Shown: positions 23,800 to 37,255 of the stretch, in pieces
Layout: each line of letters starts with the position of its first letter
How positions within the stretch are numbered: the stretch's first letter is position 1
From: Vanilla planifolia
Taxonomy: Eukaryota > Streptophyta > Magnoliopsida > Asparagales > Orchidaceae
Reading direction: 5' to 3'
NCBI GenBank assembly: GCA_023846275.1
Contig: CM043875.1
Coordinates: 1,361,569-1,425,568 of the forward strand
Length of the DNA: 64,000 nt
The notes under the pieces: generated by a model
What the model saw: only the letters and a program-made list of their open reading frames with translations
What the model was told of the DNA's origin: nothing
The model's database searches: none
Position numbers and translations under genes: made by a program

Positions 23800-26700
23800 A
23801 GGTTGTAATGGTAATTAAAGGGAGATCAATGGAATGTGGCTTAAGTGTTTGCCAAATTCATGGTAGATCAAAATCATACAGTAATAAAACTTTCAAACGC
23901 CACCATTGTGGTAAGAAAGGCGGTTTGAAGGATTGTTGGAATTTGAATTGGAAAAATTTAAATCCTCAAAGAAATGTGGAATTTGTGTTGTGAGGTATTA
24001 ACGACAAATGGAGGTAGAAAGAAATTTGTTGATGTATGGATTTTGATTCATGAGCTACATTTCACATGATCTTTTGAAGAGAATGGTTTTATCAGAGTTA
24101 ATCAATCTCAAGAGGATCTATATAAAGTTGCAATGATCATACTTTGACAGTATTTGGTGTTGGGACTATCAACCTAAAATTAATGGTACACTATTTAAGA
24201 AGTATGACATTTGGAGAACTTGATGAAGAGTTTATTGTCTTTAGGATAATTAGATGATCTCAGGTGCAAAGTCAATGTTTAAAATTGGCTCATGAAGTAG
24301 CTACAAACATTTTGAAGTGAAGAAACAAAAATATCAAAGGAAAGCTGTGACAATATCAACCAAAGCAAGTCCACTTAATCATGCAGGAATAAGGGAGAAG
24401 AGGAGGGCTTCAACCTTAGCTTGAATTTTGTTGGGGATATGCCCTCGCTTTTGTTTATCATCAAAGATACTACTCCTCACTCGCCTAAGTCTTCAAGCAG
24501 AATCGTGCCATTTTGCATCAGGCCAAGTTGAATCTTGCCAAATCGAGCCATTCCATTCCATAACGTGCTTAAGCACTTCACCTGCACCTAATCGAAAGCT
24601 TTGCTCCAATTTAATCTCTTTTTAGCTGCTCAAATGTTCTTACTTCAACAATAAGTTGTTAGAGATTTCAATAATGTGCTTAAAGATATCTCATCATCTA
24701 CAAGATCAACTTGCTCGTCACATTGACCTGTTTTTGTTTAGATTTCTCAAATCCCTTGTTTCGCATAAAAAAAGGAAGAGAATTCACAAAAAGTCAAAGC
24801 ATCAAGGAATGAAGATTCTCTATAAATAGAAACTATTTTTTGGACTCACAAAGTACATTACCATTTTGTGAACATTGTGTCATAAATAGGCATGCTTGAA
24901 GTTCAACACATCCAATTCCAGAAGCAAAGGTGTTCTAGAATTGTTTCTTTGATGTATATCAAGCACTAGTTGCATCCTTAGGAGAAGTAAATTATTTTGT
25001 ATTTTTCATTGATAATTATTTCAAGAGATGTTGGTTGTATCTTATACGAGTAAGGCAAATGTGTTTTTCATTTTTTAAGTTCTTAAAGCACGAATTGAAC
25101 TTGAATCTAGAATTAAGATCAAGCGTTTAGGGATGACAATAGAGAGGAGTATACTGGTAATGAATTTAATAAATTCTGCGAGCAAGAAAACATCCAAAAA
25201 CAGTTCATTACAGCACACACCCCTTGACAAAATGAAGTGATAGACCAAATGAATAGAACCTTATTCGAAAGAACAATCGCAATGTTGGCAATTGTAGGCC
25301 TGGATAAGAAATTCTATGTAAAAGCTGTAAACATCGCCTATTATGTGATAAAGCAGGCTCCCTAAACTGCAATTGAATTAAAGACATCAATGGATGTGTA
25401 TAAGAAAGTCATCTGTTTATTCAAATCATCATATATTTGGAAGTCTTGTGTATGTAATGTACAATTCCCAAGAAATTACAAAGCTAGATTCAAATCTAAA
25501 AAATACATATTCTTAAGGTATGTTGATGGTTTTAAGGGGTATCACATGTGGGATCCCATTATTCATAAAATTATCATTAGAAGAGATGTAATATTTATAG
25601 AAGATAAACTATAAGAGAAACTTAGAAGAGATAAACACATTGAAATAAAAAAAAGAACCAAAAATGTTTTTGAAAGTAATACCAGAACATGAAGAGCAAA
25701 AACTAATTGAATTTTAAACTATAGAAATACAACGATCACATCGTGAAAGACGTTCCACTAGTTTGACATACTGATTTTGTTGACGGCAATGTTACATTTT
25801 TGTTTTTTAACAAAGGGGAGCCTTCAACTCTTCAAGGAGCAACTAATAGTTCAGACACATCTTAATGGAAAATAATAATTCAAGCTTCTTACAAAAATTA
25901 TACATGGGATTAGGTGGAGCAGTATCATGCTAGGTGAGTTATAAAAGGATATGCTTAGAAAGAAAGCATAGATTTTAATGAATTTTTTTTGTATAGTTCT
26001 ATTTACTATTATTATGGTAGTCCTATTAATGTGTGCTACATTTGATTTTCACTTAAGAACAATTAGATGTGAAAAGTATATTTTTTCATAGAAGTATTAA
26101 AAAAGAAATTTTTGTGCTCTAACTAGAAGATTTTGAAGAAAAAGGTTAAGAGAACTTAGTTTGTTGGTTGAACAAATCTCCATATGGTCAAATAAGCATC
26201 AAGGTGTTGGTATAAGGGATTTGATTCCATCTTCATGTGAATTAGGTATGATAGACAAAATTTAAACCTTTGTGCATATTTCAAGAAGATAAGTTTTGTT
26301 ATTTTGTTATTATATGTTGATGACATGTTACTATTAGGTTTTAACAAAGATCATACTAAAGGTTTGAAAACACAATTAGTTAGGGGGTTTGAAATGAGGG
26401 ACTTGAAACCAACAAATAAGATTCTAAGAATGGATATTCTTCGAGATAAGAAATAGGAAGCTTTGGCTTTCATAAAGGAATTATTTAGAAAAAATATTGT
26501 GGTATTTTAATGTTTAAGATTGTGAATCTATTTTTGCCCCACTTGTTATTTTCAAGTTATGCTCTAGTATGAGTTTTTGCGATGAAATAGAGAGGATGGA
26601 GATGTCTCAAGTATCGTAGTAGGGAGTTTAATATTTTCTATGATATATAAAAGATTATACGTTGCACATGTGGTGGGAGTAATGAGTATATACATGACAA

Positions 26701-27310
26701 ATCCTATTAAAGAGTATTTGAATGTTATAAAGAGGATTCTAAGCTACATTAAGGGGATCTGAGATGTTACATTATGTTATGGGGATTAGACTTTATTGTT
26801 AGTAGATATGTTGATTCTAATCATGTATGTGATGTTGGTAAAAACAAATCCACCATAGGTTATGTGTTTGCACTTGTCGACAGAGTTGTTAGTTAGGTTT
26901 CAAAATTAAAATCAGTTGACATAAACAATAGAAGTAGAATATGTAACAGCTACACAAACTAGTAAAGAAGCAATTTGGCTAAAAATGGCATTGGACGAAT
27001 TCAGACAAACCAAGAGAAACTTACTGTAGTTTATGATAGTCAAAATGTCTTACATCTCACAAGGGATTCATCTTTTCATTTAATGACAAAACACATTCTA
27101 GTTCAGTATCATTTTGTTCATGAGCAAGTAAAAGAATTATGGAGATGTAGAAAATGCATATAAAAGACAATCTAATAGATTTTATAACAAAAGCAGTCAA
27201 TGTTGACAAGTTTTTTTTGGTGTCGATCTTTTTTTGACCTAGCAGATACATAAGCAGCGTGTTGGTGGATGTTTGGTGAAGATTGTGAAACATGGCTTCA
27301 AGTGAGAGAA

Positions 27311-27590
27311 TGATGAAATTTGAAGTTATTTCACAAGGATATTTTTGAATTGATTCTAATAGTTTTGCCCAAGGAATATGCCAAAAACATTCTTAAAAAA
27401 TGCTGAAGATATTTTTGAATATTCCAAGCATATTCTCATCTCCAACATTTAGAAAATCCTTGTAATATCCTTTAGATAAACGTGGGCTATTGGATCACTC
27501 TTGGAAACTCTATAAATTGGTTGGTGTCTCCCTTGTTACCTTTGGATAACTATTTTTCATTTCAAATTTATGTTGCAAGTTTTTATTACT
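27311..27590 (+). repeat. 3' LTR of the copia element
   Basis: It begins TGATGAAATTTGAAG directly after the RNase H tail and purine-rich sequence, and aligns with the 5' LTR at 22568. The right-hand boundary is uncertain, because the similarity fades near 27,590. Confidence 0.7.
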
Positions 27591-27599
27591 ATTCTCCCC

Positions 27600-28450
27600 C
27601 TTCTTGGTGATTTAAAACTTTGTTTCTGAACAGGTGTTAGTAGATGATCTTCTATCACTGCTAGATAACTCCATTGGCCATTCTATGCTTTGTTGCACTA
27701 AGATTAATTATAAAGTTGAGGATATGGTGACCATATTGGGTTTGAAAGGGTGTGCATGTTGAAGCTAAACATGTTAAACATATAGAAGGTTTTAAGAAAC
27801 TTTCTGGAAAGGCCCTGGGGATTTCAACGGATCAGTATAGACTTCCCTTGTATTTACTAGTTTTATGTAGTTCTGATTTTGCAAAGATTGATCTTTGGTT
27901 CGCAAAAACTCCTATGACTGGACATACTTGTTATATTTTGCAAAGATTGATCTTTGGTTCGCAAAAACTCCTATGACTGCACATACTTGCTATATTTTTC
28001 TTTCCTTCCATCAACAAAAGCATACCCAGATGGTTTTATGGGTATGCAAAGAGCTTGGTCGCCACCATTGGTCTTATGCTTTGCACAAGTACTCATGGAT
28101 CATTGCCATTAAACAATCCATCCAAGTGTGAGCGTGCAATCGAGGAGAAGAAAGGACACCATTTATGTTTGCATTTGTATACTTTTATTATTAGTTCTCT
28201 CTTATCAACATTTTACATTGGTACTTTTGCTATATTTCATGGCTAACACAAGCTACAACACTTAGTTTTTGTTCCATGAGCACATGAGCTTTTGTCTTCA
28301 AAATTGTCCAACAAAAAAAGCAATGCTCCTGTGATTGGAAGTAAGTTCATATTGAAACCAGCACACACATGATGTTTCTTTTCAGTTAGTGCGCTGTGGA
28401 GAGTTAAGGCGTTTGTTATCTTCATATTTTCGTGTAAATTAAGGATTCAG
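27600..28450. other. Unassigned sequence after the copia element
   Basis: No gene family is recognised. The region includes a 59-bp tandem duplication (27877-27994). Its short open frames show no known motifs. Confidence 0.5.
27877..27994 (+). repeat. 59-bp tandem duplication
   Basis: The unit containing gcaaagattgatctttggtt occurs twice in succession (gcaaag at 27881 and 27940), differing at only a few bases. Confidence 0.9.
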
Positions 28451-28559
28451 TGCTTTCTTTTTTATTAAGACGTCTTCTATTAAAACAGATCACCGTGTTG
28501 CCATCAACTGTTCCTTCAGACGAGGAGCTTTCTTGCACTGGTCGCAGCGCGGATGAAAC

Positions 28560-29650
28560 AACCTCGTCACTTGAAGTCAAATGGCTTCAAGCGATGTAAT
28601 ACATGCAAGGGCAAAAGGAGAGATTGGTAAATTGAAAAAGCAAATTGTTGTTATTTTAGAAGAAGTTGCCAATCAGGAAGCCTAAATTATTTCACATTAT
28701 CGAGCTGACGAACTTATAGGTTTTGGTGGGCTTGAATTCTGTTAGTAAGAATAAGGCAAAGAAGCATGTTAAAACAAATAAAAACGAGCATGATCACCAG
28801 AGAATCAAGGAGCAAAAAAAGGATTAAGGTGTACTGGTTTATGAATACTTTTCACAAGAACAAAGGCCTCAGATACATCTTGTATAATTTTCAAGCAAAA
28901 GGTATAAGCTAACAATTTTATTCTGTCCTCCCTCAATTCATATGATACTTTTGATAATTTGTAAGATAAGTTGGATGATTATGTATGGTGGAGCCAGCAT
29001 TCTAACTTTAGGTGTAGGAAAGTATCGTCTCCTATGTGGAATGAACCAATAGTAGCTGATGTGAGTTAGCTAGGATTATCTTGCATTACGATCGCAGGAC
29101 TTTTAGAACTGTGAACTTTATGTTGCATGTATCGATAACTTACGAAAGTTGCTACAGAAACAACTAAGTGAAGAGAAAGGCGATGTGTATGTTAGGCAAT
29201 GGGTTCGGCTTTGCTGCTATGAAATTGTATCAAATATTATGTACGGTTTGGCAACAATAGACTATCTTAAGTTTGCTTATCACGCAGCGATATTTGCTAG
29301 AAAAACCAGCTAAAAGATATAACCAGAGATTGACGAGATTACAAGATTCAATGGGTACTCATCCTGTTTTGTCATGGACCTTGTAGCCAGATTGGTTATT
29401 GGCATTTACTTGCATTATATGTTGTTGATTAGGAGTTGTTCTATTTTTCAAAGATTCGTGGTCTAAATGCTTCTCGTTAGCAGAAGAAATAGTGAGGGAA
29501 TCAACAAATTTCCTATATTGAAAAGCTGTTGTTTGCTTTTTTATTGTGATTAAATTTACAGGTTACTTGCATATCAATGTATTGGACCTCTAAACTTGAT
29601 AACCCTGTGACAGGAGTATGACATCTAGTAGATCATCCACAATAAAAAGG
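28560..29650 (+). pseudogene. Unrecognised degenerate coding-like region
   Basis: Runs of plausible + strand codons are broken by stops. One starts with an ATG near 28,579 and reads MASSDVIHARAKGEIGKLKK. Another near 29,170-29,310 reads with VRQWVRLCCYEIVSNIMYG. I do not recognise a family. It may be part of a transposon passenger or an old gene fragment. Confidence 0.3.
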
Positions 29651-29699
29651 GCAAGTGACATACCATCATTGGACTTATTCTGCCGCATCCATTTGAACA

Positions 29700-30720
29700 T
29701 CCCATCTCATGTTCCTTTGAATGCAGACAGCTTGCTTAATCTCATCGTCAAAAGTTCCAATCCCAACTATGTTAGAAAGGTAATTTTGACATGTACTTTT
29801 TATTAAACAACCAGCATGAATCCTCTTGCAATCCTTCCTCCTGTGATCCATGACATACCTCAATGGAAGAGCTGTGATACATTTCTAACACGAGGCATAC
29901 AATGCATGATGGCAAAGGCTATTCCTTAATAGAAAAGATTGATAGATACACAGTACATCTTTTGTCAACGGATCATAGATGACTCTGTAAATGATAGTTC
30001 TGTTTCCTTCAACTTTCACCACATTAGAATGTGCTTATAGGCCCATTCTTCTGTACGGATGTACACATGCAGTACATGTGCTTCTTAATCTCTTCCTGAA
30101 TCTTGTAGAATATATTGAGAGCATAGAATTTTGAAATTTTCTCTTCATATGAAATGAAGATATAAGATGTGGTCCATTGTGAAATAATTGAAAATCTTCT
30201 GTAATCTCAAATTTGTACAGCAAAACTTGATCATATCATCGAACAAACATTTTAAGTGAGATTTTAGGAGTTACATATCAATCATGTAATTCATTCATAC
30301 TTTTAACTGCTTTGTGTGTTGAAATTCCAACCCAAAACCAATCTTTCAAATAACGTCAACAACCACTTTTGTCTGTCATCTTAAAGTGCTGAAAGCCATC
30401 AATGGTTGTGCAAAATAAATTTCTCGATCATTGCAGCCCAATCAGATTCCAACTTGCTAATACTTTGTCATAAATTGCATGACTCATTTCCATTAAGATA
30501 GCATCCCTTTTGATGCTTTTCCATTAGGGAATACTTCAGCAATCACACTATTTATTGACTCGTATTGGTTAGTTATTATTGCATTTTGTGCGTTTCCATG
30601 TATGCATCCCAGCCATCAAGAAGATAACCAAATGAAAGATTTCATTGTTTCAGTTGTCTCTACTTCAGCTCCATATTGAGTATACTGGTTATCTATTGTA
30701 TAAGCAGTAACAACCGTGCA
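29700..30720 (-). pseudogene. Decayed FAR1/FHY3-like (MULE-type transposase) sequence
   Basis: Minus-strand translation gives the typical order of a FAR1-related protein. A segment near 30,650 resembles the end of the transposase core (ETMKSFIWLLDGWDAYM). Then come DWAAMIEKFILHN and DDRQKWL near 30,370-30,450, and a helical region with an IYSTRFRKRLRST-like match near 30,100. A SWIM-type zinc-finger region near 29,850-29,920 ends in RYVMDHRRKDCKRIHA. Several in-frame stops and shifts show it is dead. It could be an old FRS gene copy or a MULE transposase. Confidence 0.7.
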
Positions 30721-33700
30721 AATTATTTTGTGATTAAATAAGAATAACTACAAAACCAAAAAACTCATGACTTTATTTAAGACAAGCACTCAAGGCTTGA
30801 GTTATGTAGTGAAAGGACTACACAGAAAGAAATAAAGGAGATCTCAATAAATCCTTTTCATTTTAATCCAATAAACTTAGTGTGCACACATCTTGTGGTT
30901 TCATATGTTGCATCACTGTCAAAAGACTTCACATCTGTTTCTCTCAAGCTGTTCTGTATTCCATTGAGCATGAGCCCACTTCACGTGTCTGTGCCTTGTG
31001 TTTCCTTCTCAATCTATTGGTCTTCAGAGCATCTCCTCAATATAATGTACCACAGAAAAGAACTAATCCATAAACGAAAGCCACATGATGCAGAAGCTAT
31101 TTGGTATCAGAATTATTGTTAACATATTTCATCAATTTTTATCGTTCAAAAGAACTTTAGGAGCTCAATCTTCGTGCATGAGCTCTCCCACAAAATAAAC
31201 ATAGCTTGCATCAACATTGTTAAAGTGAACTTTGGAAAAAATGAAAGAAAGATGACAATTTACTTGATATCTATAGTTAGAAAAATTGAGTAAAATTGAG
31301 TTTGTTTTTTGCTATAATTGTGCATAGTAGAGAGAATATTTGTAATTACTTAGAGATGGCTAAATGGTGGCATCTTACAAAGTTGTTGAGGTTTTGAAAG
31401 TTTAACAGCATGTGGCTTTTGTTGATATAACATTCTTGTAAATTCAAAAGTCTCTATTCATCTTGTTGGCAAAGGTAGGAATCTTTGGAATATGGCCCAA
31501 TGACCGTCGGAGAATGGATCCGAAATTTCTTATCGAAGAGTGGAACATGGATGATGTTTATCATGTTTCTTTGTTGGAGCATGTTGATGAGTATTCTAAT
31601 TAGTTGGAAAATGCTATATTATTGTTGGCATGATAAGGAAAATATCTTCATCTATATTTTGAATTATTGGTTGTTAATTGTTTGTAAATTTTGATCAATT
31701 GGTTACTAGATTATTGAAATGTAGTATCTTGAGAGTATAGCTTTCATTTCGACATATGCATAGGAGCATCCTTTATTATTTCTTCCTAGCTTATTACTTT
31801 CTGTTGAGAAGCTTTTTGGCATACTCTTTTTTGAAATTAGTAAATCACTTGTCACTCTCTAGAATCTTATCCATTGTGTCTGGAGGTTATCTTCATAAAG
31901 ATTTGATGGATCCCATGAGGGGTTGAAGGACTTTATTTGTAAGAAAGCTAGTGAAATATTGTCTCACTTCATCAAATGCCAATTGAATGGAGATGATAAT
32001 ATGAGGAAATAATATAAGTGGAGAGATTAAAGCTAGATTGTCTTGGCAATTTATGATTTCACCAAATGGTTCATCCAATAGCCACTTAGCATGATCTCCG
32101 TCATCAAAGGTATTGAGCTCCATGTGGTATGCATAGCTTGTATCATGATCTTGAACATTGAAAGTTGTTTTACACCACTTGATAGCCCAATACAGTATGG
32201 CAATCACGTAGAGTGATCTAGACAATCATAAAAACCTAGAAAAAAGATAAAAAATGAATTGAAACAACCCCTTGATTTATTTGGACATTTTGTAATTATG
32301 TAATACAATATAACACAATTAATGTAGAAATATAATAAAATACAAATGAAATATAGTATAAAAATTATAGATATTATTGAAATTGTTGTGTAGGAATTGA
32401 TGGGATGCATCACATCAACTCTTCCTATCAATAAAAGAACTTGGCTTTGCTAAATAGACATGGAAATGGTGAAAACTATTGTAAGTCATCTAAGGTAGGA
32501 ACAACTTGCTTTCTTTGAACAAATTTTTTATATGAACATTTAACATCAAATCAATCATTGGCATACCTCGTTCAACTAATAAAATATATGATGCCTTGTG
32601 GGAGAAATGAACCTATTCATGTTGGTGTTGGCATTCAAAGGATCGCATACGTCATTGGCATTCACTAGAGAATTAGTCTCTAAAGAACATAGAAGTGGTG
32701 AATTTGAGAAGTCTATAGAACTATTAGTTATAAAGTAATTAATTTGGCAAATGGCAACAAAAAAACCTCTTAACTATATGGAGAACTTGGAATCTTGGAC
32801 CCAACATGGACCCTTCGACAGTTAGTAATTACTAGTTTTAAGAAGCTCTAACAACTAGGCAGTTGATTAGGGGGATATGATGTATGAGTTGAAATCTTCA
32901 CCCAATCTATGAACTATTTTATAGAAGGGGATTTAGTTATCAAAACCCCTTGGTCATGAGGCTTATTAGCTACCATTGATGCATGTGCCTGTACCAACTT
33001 ACAAGATGAGACATTAATTTCCATTCTTGGATTTAGCAAGAATTGTTATTCGACAAATGATCTATTGGTCTTGTGCAGATGTATTTGTTCTCTCCAGATT
33101 ACCAACATGAACTAATAGTATGATTCAAAATTGTTGGCCAACTTAGTCACGTGGTTTGAAATCAGTCCTTGCTATCTCAACGGCTTATTTATAAAAGTAT
33201 TGATCATATTCTACTGTTATGCCACCTTATTAAATTCTACATTATCAGATGTACACTAACATATGTAATGCATATAACATTCTATTTTGAATGATGTTAA
33301 GGAGGATTTAATGCATAATCTGTTGAGGTTATAATCTTTACTCTGCCTTCACTTGTGAGCAAACACACGGTTATGCATCTCCCAAGCTTGTTCCCTTACT
33401 CCCATTGCCTCATAAAAGAGGAGTTCGGTATGTCCTCAGCATTGAAGGTGGAGTTCACTTTCAAATTTGGATCTTTTATATATTAGATTGTGGTGTATGT
33501 GCTTGCTGAATCAGAAAGCAAGTACTTGGACGTCATACAACCACAAATGCAACTGCTGTTTTGCTTTGTGATGAAGACTACACAGCTTTTAACTACTAAG
33601 ATTTTGGTGCTTTCAAATCTTGAAAAAGAATGCTTTAGATAAATCAGTGTCTTCAAACAAAGCTAAAGCTAAAAAGTATTTATTGGTTAGGGATTGCCCT

Positions 33701-35290
33701 AAATCTAAATGAGAGGGAAACTTTTTGAGTTACATAGGTTAGATTATGATTTTATGATGTCGAGACACATTCTAAAAGATAAAATGATGATGTGGGTATG
33801 ACATGATAAAGCAGAAAATAGATCAACATCTTGGGTCAAGTGGTGACAATAATTCTCTTTGGAAGTATTCTTGAGTCACAAATGGTTCATAAAGGTTGTA
33901 AATATGTGAAAGATTCATGACTTGATCATCCTTTTAGAAAGTTATCAAGAACTTTGCACATGAAGGGTAGTTTTAGATCTTAACTACACACCCACTGCTT
34001 CTCCATCCAGCTCATGAGCTAGTCCAGTTCCTTCATAAATGTTTGCTCTACTGTTCCAACAAACTTAACATTTGGTAGAGAGACAGCAACTGAAGTACAG
34101 TGTGCTGAGCCTTTCATTTATGTGTATCTGCTTTGTCACTGCTTTTTGAGGTGATCACAGTGGACCCTTTCACCTGTGTTGTGGCTGTAAGCATCTGTGT
34201 GGGCCAATCAGGAGAACATGGCCTTCATGTGCACCTGACTCTCTCCTGGAAATGGATGCAGAAGAAAAGGCATGAAATGCCTCTATTGTTTGGAAATTCT
34301 ATTGACAACATTACCTTCACTTTTTTCTGGTGAGTCGACTGCAGAATTGTGAAGATATGCAAGGGAGAATCAAACCTATTTAACAACTATTTGTATGCAG
34401 TTCTGCACATGGCTTTTGGATTCATTCCATTCTAACCTTGTAAGTGTTCAATTGTTTGCTTCCATAGATCAATATTCTTTCCTCAGGAGATTTGGTGCTA
34501 AATGTAAAAGAATAAAAAACTTGTCAGAAGAATCTTATAGGGTTATGTTTCTACCTTTATCAGTAAAACATCATCAAATGGCACTGCTTGATCTGTTTGT
34601 TGCTTGGCATTGATCAACGGTTACTACTACCAGAAAAGCAAAAAGCCAAGACACCTGTCTCCAAGGTAGAAGAGAGAAAAACACAACTGTGACTGATTCG
34701 TGTGAAGTTGAATAATTTATTTTAGTCTCAAATGGAAGAGAAAAGGATAGGTTTTGGTGTTTGTAAGAATGTTTTTGTCCAAGTAATATTGATGAGCTTA
34801 ACATATGAGGTTTGCTTGCACAAACAAGCAGTGCTAAGTTTGCTCAACATTCAGATGGTTTTTTTTTTTTTTTTTTTTGTATGATTGTACTGTACTTGTG
34901 TGGAGATTATTATTGTTAATTTAATTTTCTATATAACATAATAACATTACTTGGAAGGGTTTGCTTTTGTTTTTATATTTTTTTATTTTTTTGTCTTTTA
35001 ATTTATATTGGGTTGTTGATTTCGATGGGCATACGTGAGGTAAGTTGATTTATTGTGGTTGAGCATACAATAGAGAAAGTAGAAATTAGGAAGATTTTTG
35101 TATTTTATTATGTTAATAATTAATTAGTCTATTATCTATTCATACTTTATTTAACAGCTCATCTTAGAGATTGATTTTTTCACGTCTTTGTAGCACTAAG
35201 TCAAGTAAGGGAAACAATTGTTGTTTGAAATCTTGTGAGGTTGTCCAATAAAATTGCCTATAAAGAAAAGATAGTTTTTGCTAAAGAAGT
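30720..35290. other. AT-rich intergenic region without recognised genes
   Basis: Short open frames occur on both strands (for example 31893-32225 on -, 31485-31694 and 34133-34333 on +), but none shows a family motif or a plausible gene structure. A poly(T) run lies near 34859-34878. The region probably consists of old transposon sequence beyond recognition. Confidence 0.45.
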
Positions 35291-35980
35291 GTATAGACAA
35301 ATAAGGAAGCGAAATCTAAATATATAGGATTGGAGACTAAGACTTAGTAGAGAAAAGAGATGACTACTTGAATGTTTTCACATGAAAGTTATGGAAGGTC
35401 TAAATTTTATGCAACCAGTACTTGAGGAAATTTTATTTACGTTCAAATCGAAATAAAATATGTTGATGGTCTAATAACACAATTGAGAAGAAACCCTTCA
35501 ACTAAATTGTCAAAAAAAAATTCTTAACTTCATGTTAAGGTGGCCCGAACAAATGTTCATACCAAAAACAAACTTGAAATGGTTGAAAAGTGAATTCACA
35601 TCCTCATTAGTGAAAATAACTATCAGATTACCTTTATAATTGGTGATATCCCTCAAAATTTTTGGAGGATCAATAATAAAGGTGCGATTAATATCAACAC
35701 AATCCATAGTGGCATGAGACTTAGGGTGTAGTTGAACAATATCTGCAAAGGATTGTTTTAAGTATATTGCAAACAACCCCAGTGTGGTTGTGAAAGGCTA
35801 CAAAAGGAGAGGAAACAAAGGCCAAAACTTTCTTCACCACTTGAGTGAAGCAAACTATTGTACATGAAACAAATGAAGTTGAAACGAGAGGAGAAGGAAA
35901 AGAGATTAGTTTAGGAATGAGAGCCATAAAAAACGGAACAAAGACTGAGAGTTGGAGAGCAATAATTTCATACAAGAGAT
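35290..35980 (-). mobile_element. Decayed retroelement gag-like ORF with DUF4283
   Basis: The minus strand carries a broken frame with the hallmarks of plant retroelement ORF1/gag proteins. It reads CVDINRTFIIDPPKILRDI near 35,690, NEDVNSLFNHFKFVF near 35,580, and then, after a frameshift, a stretch like the DUF4283 end (LKYWLHKI-stop, then HVKTFK-stop) where the family has Trp. The Trp-to-stop changes and shifts mark a pseudogene. LINE-1 ORF1 is the likeliest source, but no RT is seen nearby. Confidence 0.6.
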
Positions 35981-35999
35981 TCAGAGCAAGAGATGAGCA

Positions 36000-36840
36000 A
36001 AGCTTTACAAGAAAACCCTAGCTAAGTTAAACTCACAAAAGACTCATGTATAAGGGAAGTATCTTTAAGATTGTTTAAGTGCATTTTTTTTAATAATAGA
36101 ATTTTCTTAATTTAAAAATGACTATATTAGGTTGTAAATATAAAATGTGATTATAATATTGAATAGAATTTCTTAGATTTAATTTTTAGGGAGAAATATT
36201 TAATAAAGATGTTGGTGTCTTAACTATTGTTTTTAATTTGTTGCTTGCTAAAACAATACATTATTCTACATAAGTGAGGCCTTATATGTTTTCTCTTTTC
36301 AAAATATTTTCTTTTAGTTAGTTTAGTTCTTAAAATACTTAATTTTCTTAATTAAATTTTAATATAAGTAAATCCTACTTAAAAATTAAATTTTTTTTTA
36401 TATTTTAGTAATCAATTTGGGCATCATGCAAATATTGAAAATAAAATAAAATAATATTTGATAATCTTGAGATTAACATAGATAAAATGTCACAAAATCA
36501 TACTAGATAAGATCCATACAATAATATTTAAGATCAAAATATTGATATATTAGAATCGAAAATTTTACGTATTTTTACAAAACTTATGACCTTGACAAAA
36601 AATATTAATGAAGGTGAATGATCTTACAAATTTCTTGATTTATTATATAACATATATTATTTCAATGATTATTAGAAGATAATTTTTTTAAAATAAAAAT
36701 TAATGTTATATCGAAAGATTTTTTCTAAATGTTTCAAACGTAGAATAAACATTGAGAAAGTGAGTTTTCACTTGGTTATAAATAAAAACAAGTTTAATAA
36801 ATAAGTAATCTGATACATTATTATTAAAAAAAAAAAAAAG
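36000..36840. other. AT-rich spacer before the SAUR array
   Basis: Very AT-rich sequence with no coding character. A run of 15 A lies near 36826-36840 and marks the left edge of similarity between SAUR copies 1 and 5. Confidence 0.6.
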
Positions 36841-36943
36841 AAGAAACTCTTCTCTCGGTTGTTGGGTTGGCCCAAAACAGAGGAAACCTAGCAGAAAAAA
36901 TCCCGTCTCGTATCTGATGGCTCTGCTTCGCGCAGATAGCAGA

Positions 36944-37255
36944 TCAGCCGAGCACGGAGGTGAGGGAGCGAAAGAAGACCTCCTCGCAGGGGATGGTGAG
37001 GCCCAGATCATGGTGGAAGCCAAACTCCTCCTCCGCCGCACGCAGCAAGCTCTGGAACTCCGGCCTGCTCAGGAAAGAGATGGGTACGATGAATCTGCTT
37101 CTGTTCTCACCCACATACACCGCGAAATGGCCCTTCGGCACGTCCGCCGGAAACCCTTCACCCATTCCCAGTTTCCTTCCCAAGCTCGAGCACCTCCTGA
37201 GTATGTGCTTCAGGACAGCTGCTTGGGGAAGCTTGCTTGCCTTCTTCAGAGCCAT
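36944..37255 (-). CDS. SAUR auxin-responsive protein, copy 1
   Basis: A 103-residue intronless SAUR protein. SAURs bind and inhibit PP2C.D phosphatases, which keeps the plasma-membrane proton pump active and promotes cell expansion. The central SAUR domain is complete: [13 protein letters not shown] at residues 38-50, [15 protein letters not shown] at 54-68, AEEEFGF at 74-80 and [10 protein letters not shown] at 86-95. The start at MALKKASK is chosen because a TATA-like box lies 86 bp upstream and all copies align from there. The frame stays open further upstream, but that part lies in the promoter. It differs from copy 5 by a single residue (Gln11 here, His there). Auxin regulation is inferred from the family. 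Confidence 0.93.
   Translation of the reverse strand: MALKKASKLPQAAVLKHILRRCSSLGRKLGMGEGFPADVPKGHFAVYVGENRSRFIVPISFLSRPEFQSLLRAAEEEFGFHHDLGLTIPCEEVFFRSLTSVLG

Larger units (their letters stand above)
22568..27590 (+). mobile_element. Degenerate Ty1/copia LTR retrotransposon
   Basis: An old copia element can be followed on the + strand in the usual copia order. A gag start lies near 22,996 (KFSRTHFLLWKLKIMATL). A CCHC knuckle lies near 23,880-23,940. A protease motif lies near 24,035, where the catalytic DSG has become DS-stop. The integrase core lies at about 24,950-25,100. RT with YVDDM lies near 26,315. RNase H lies at about 26,930-27,170. Dozens of stops and frameshifts mean no protein can be made. 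Diverged LTRs flank it, and the segment 24,420-24,840 does not look like copia, so it may be a secondary insertion. Confidence 0.85.

Noticed and set aside
36826..36842. A-run beside SAUR copy 1 as evidence of a retrogene
   Set aside because: The gene is on the minus strand, so a poly(A) tail would appear as T on the + strand. The run has the wrong orientation, and the promoter is duplicated too.
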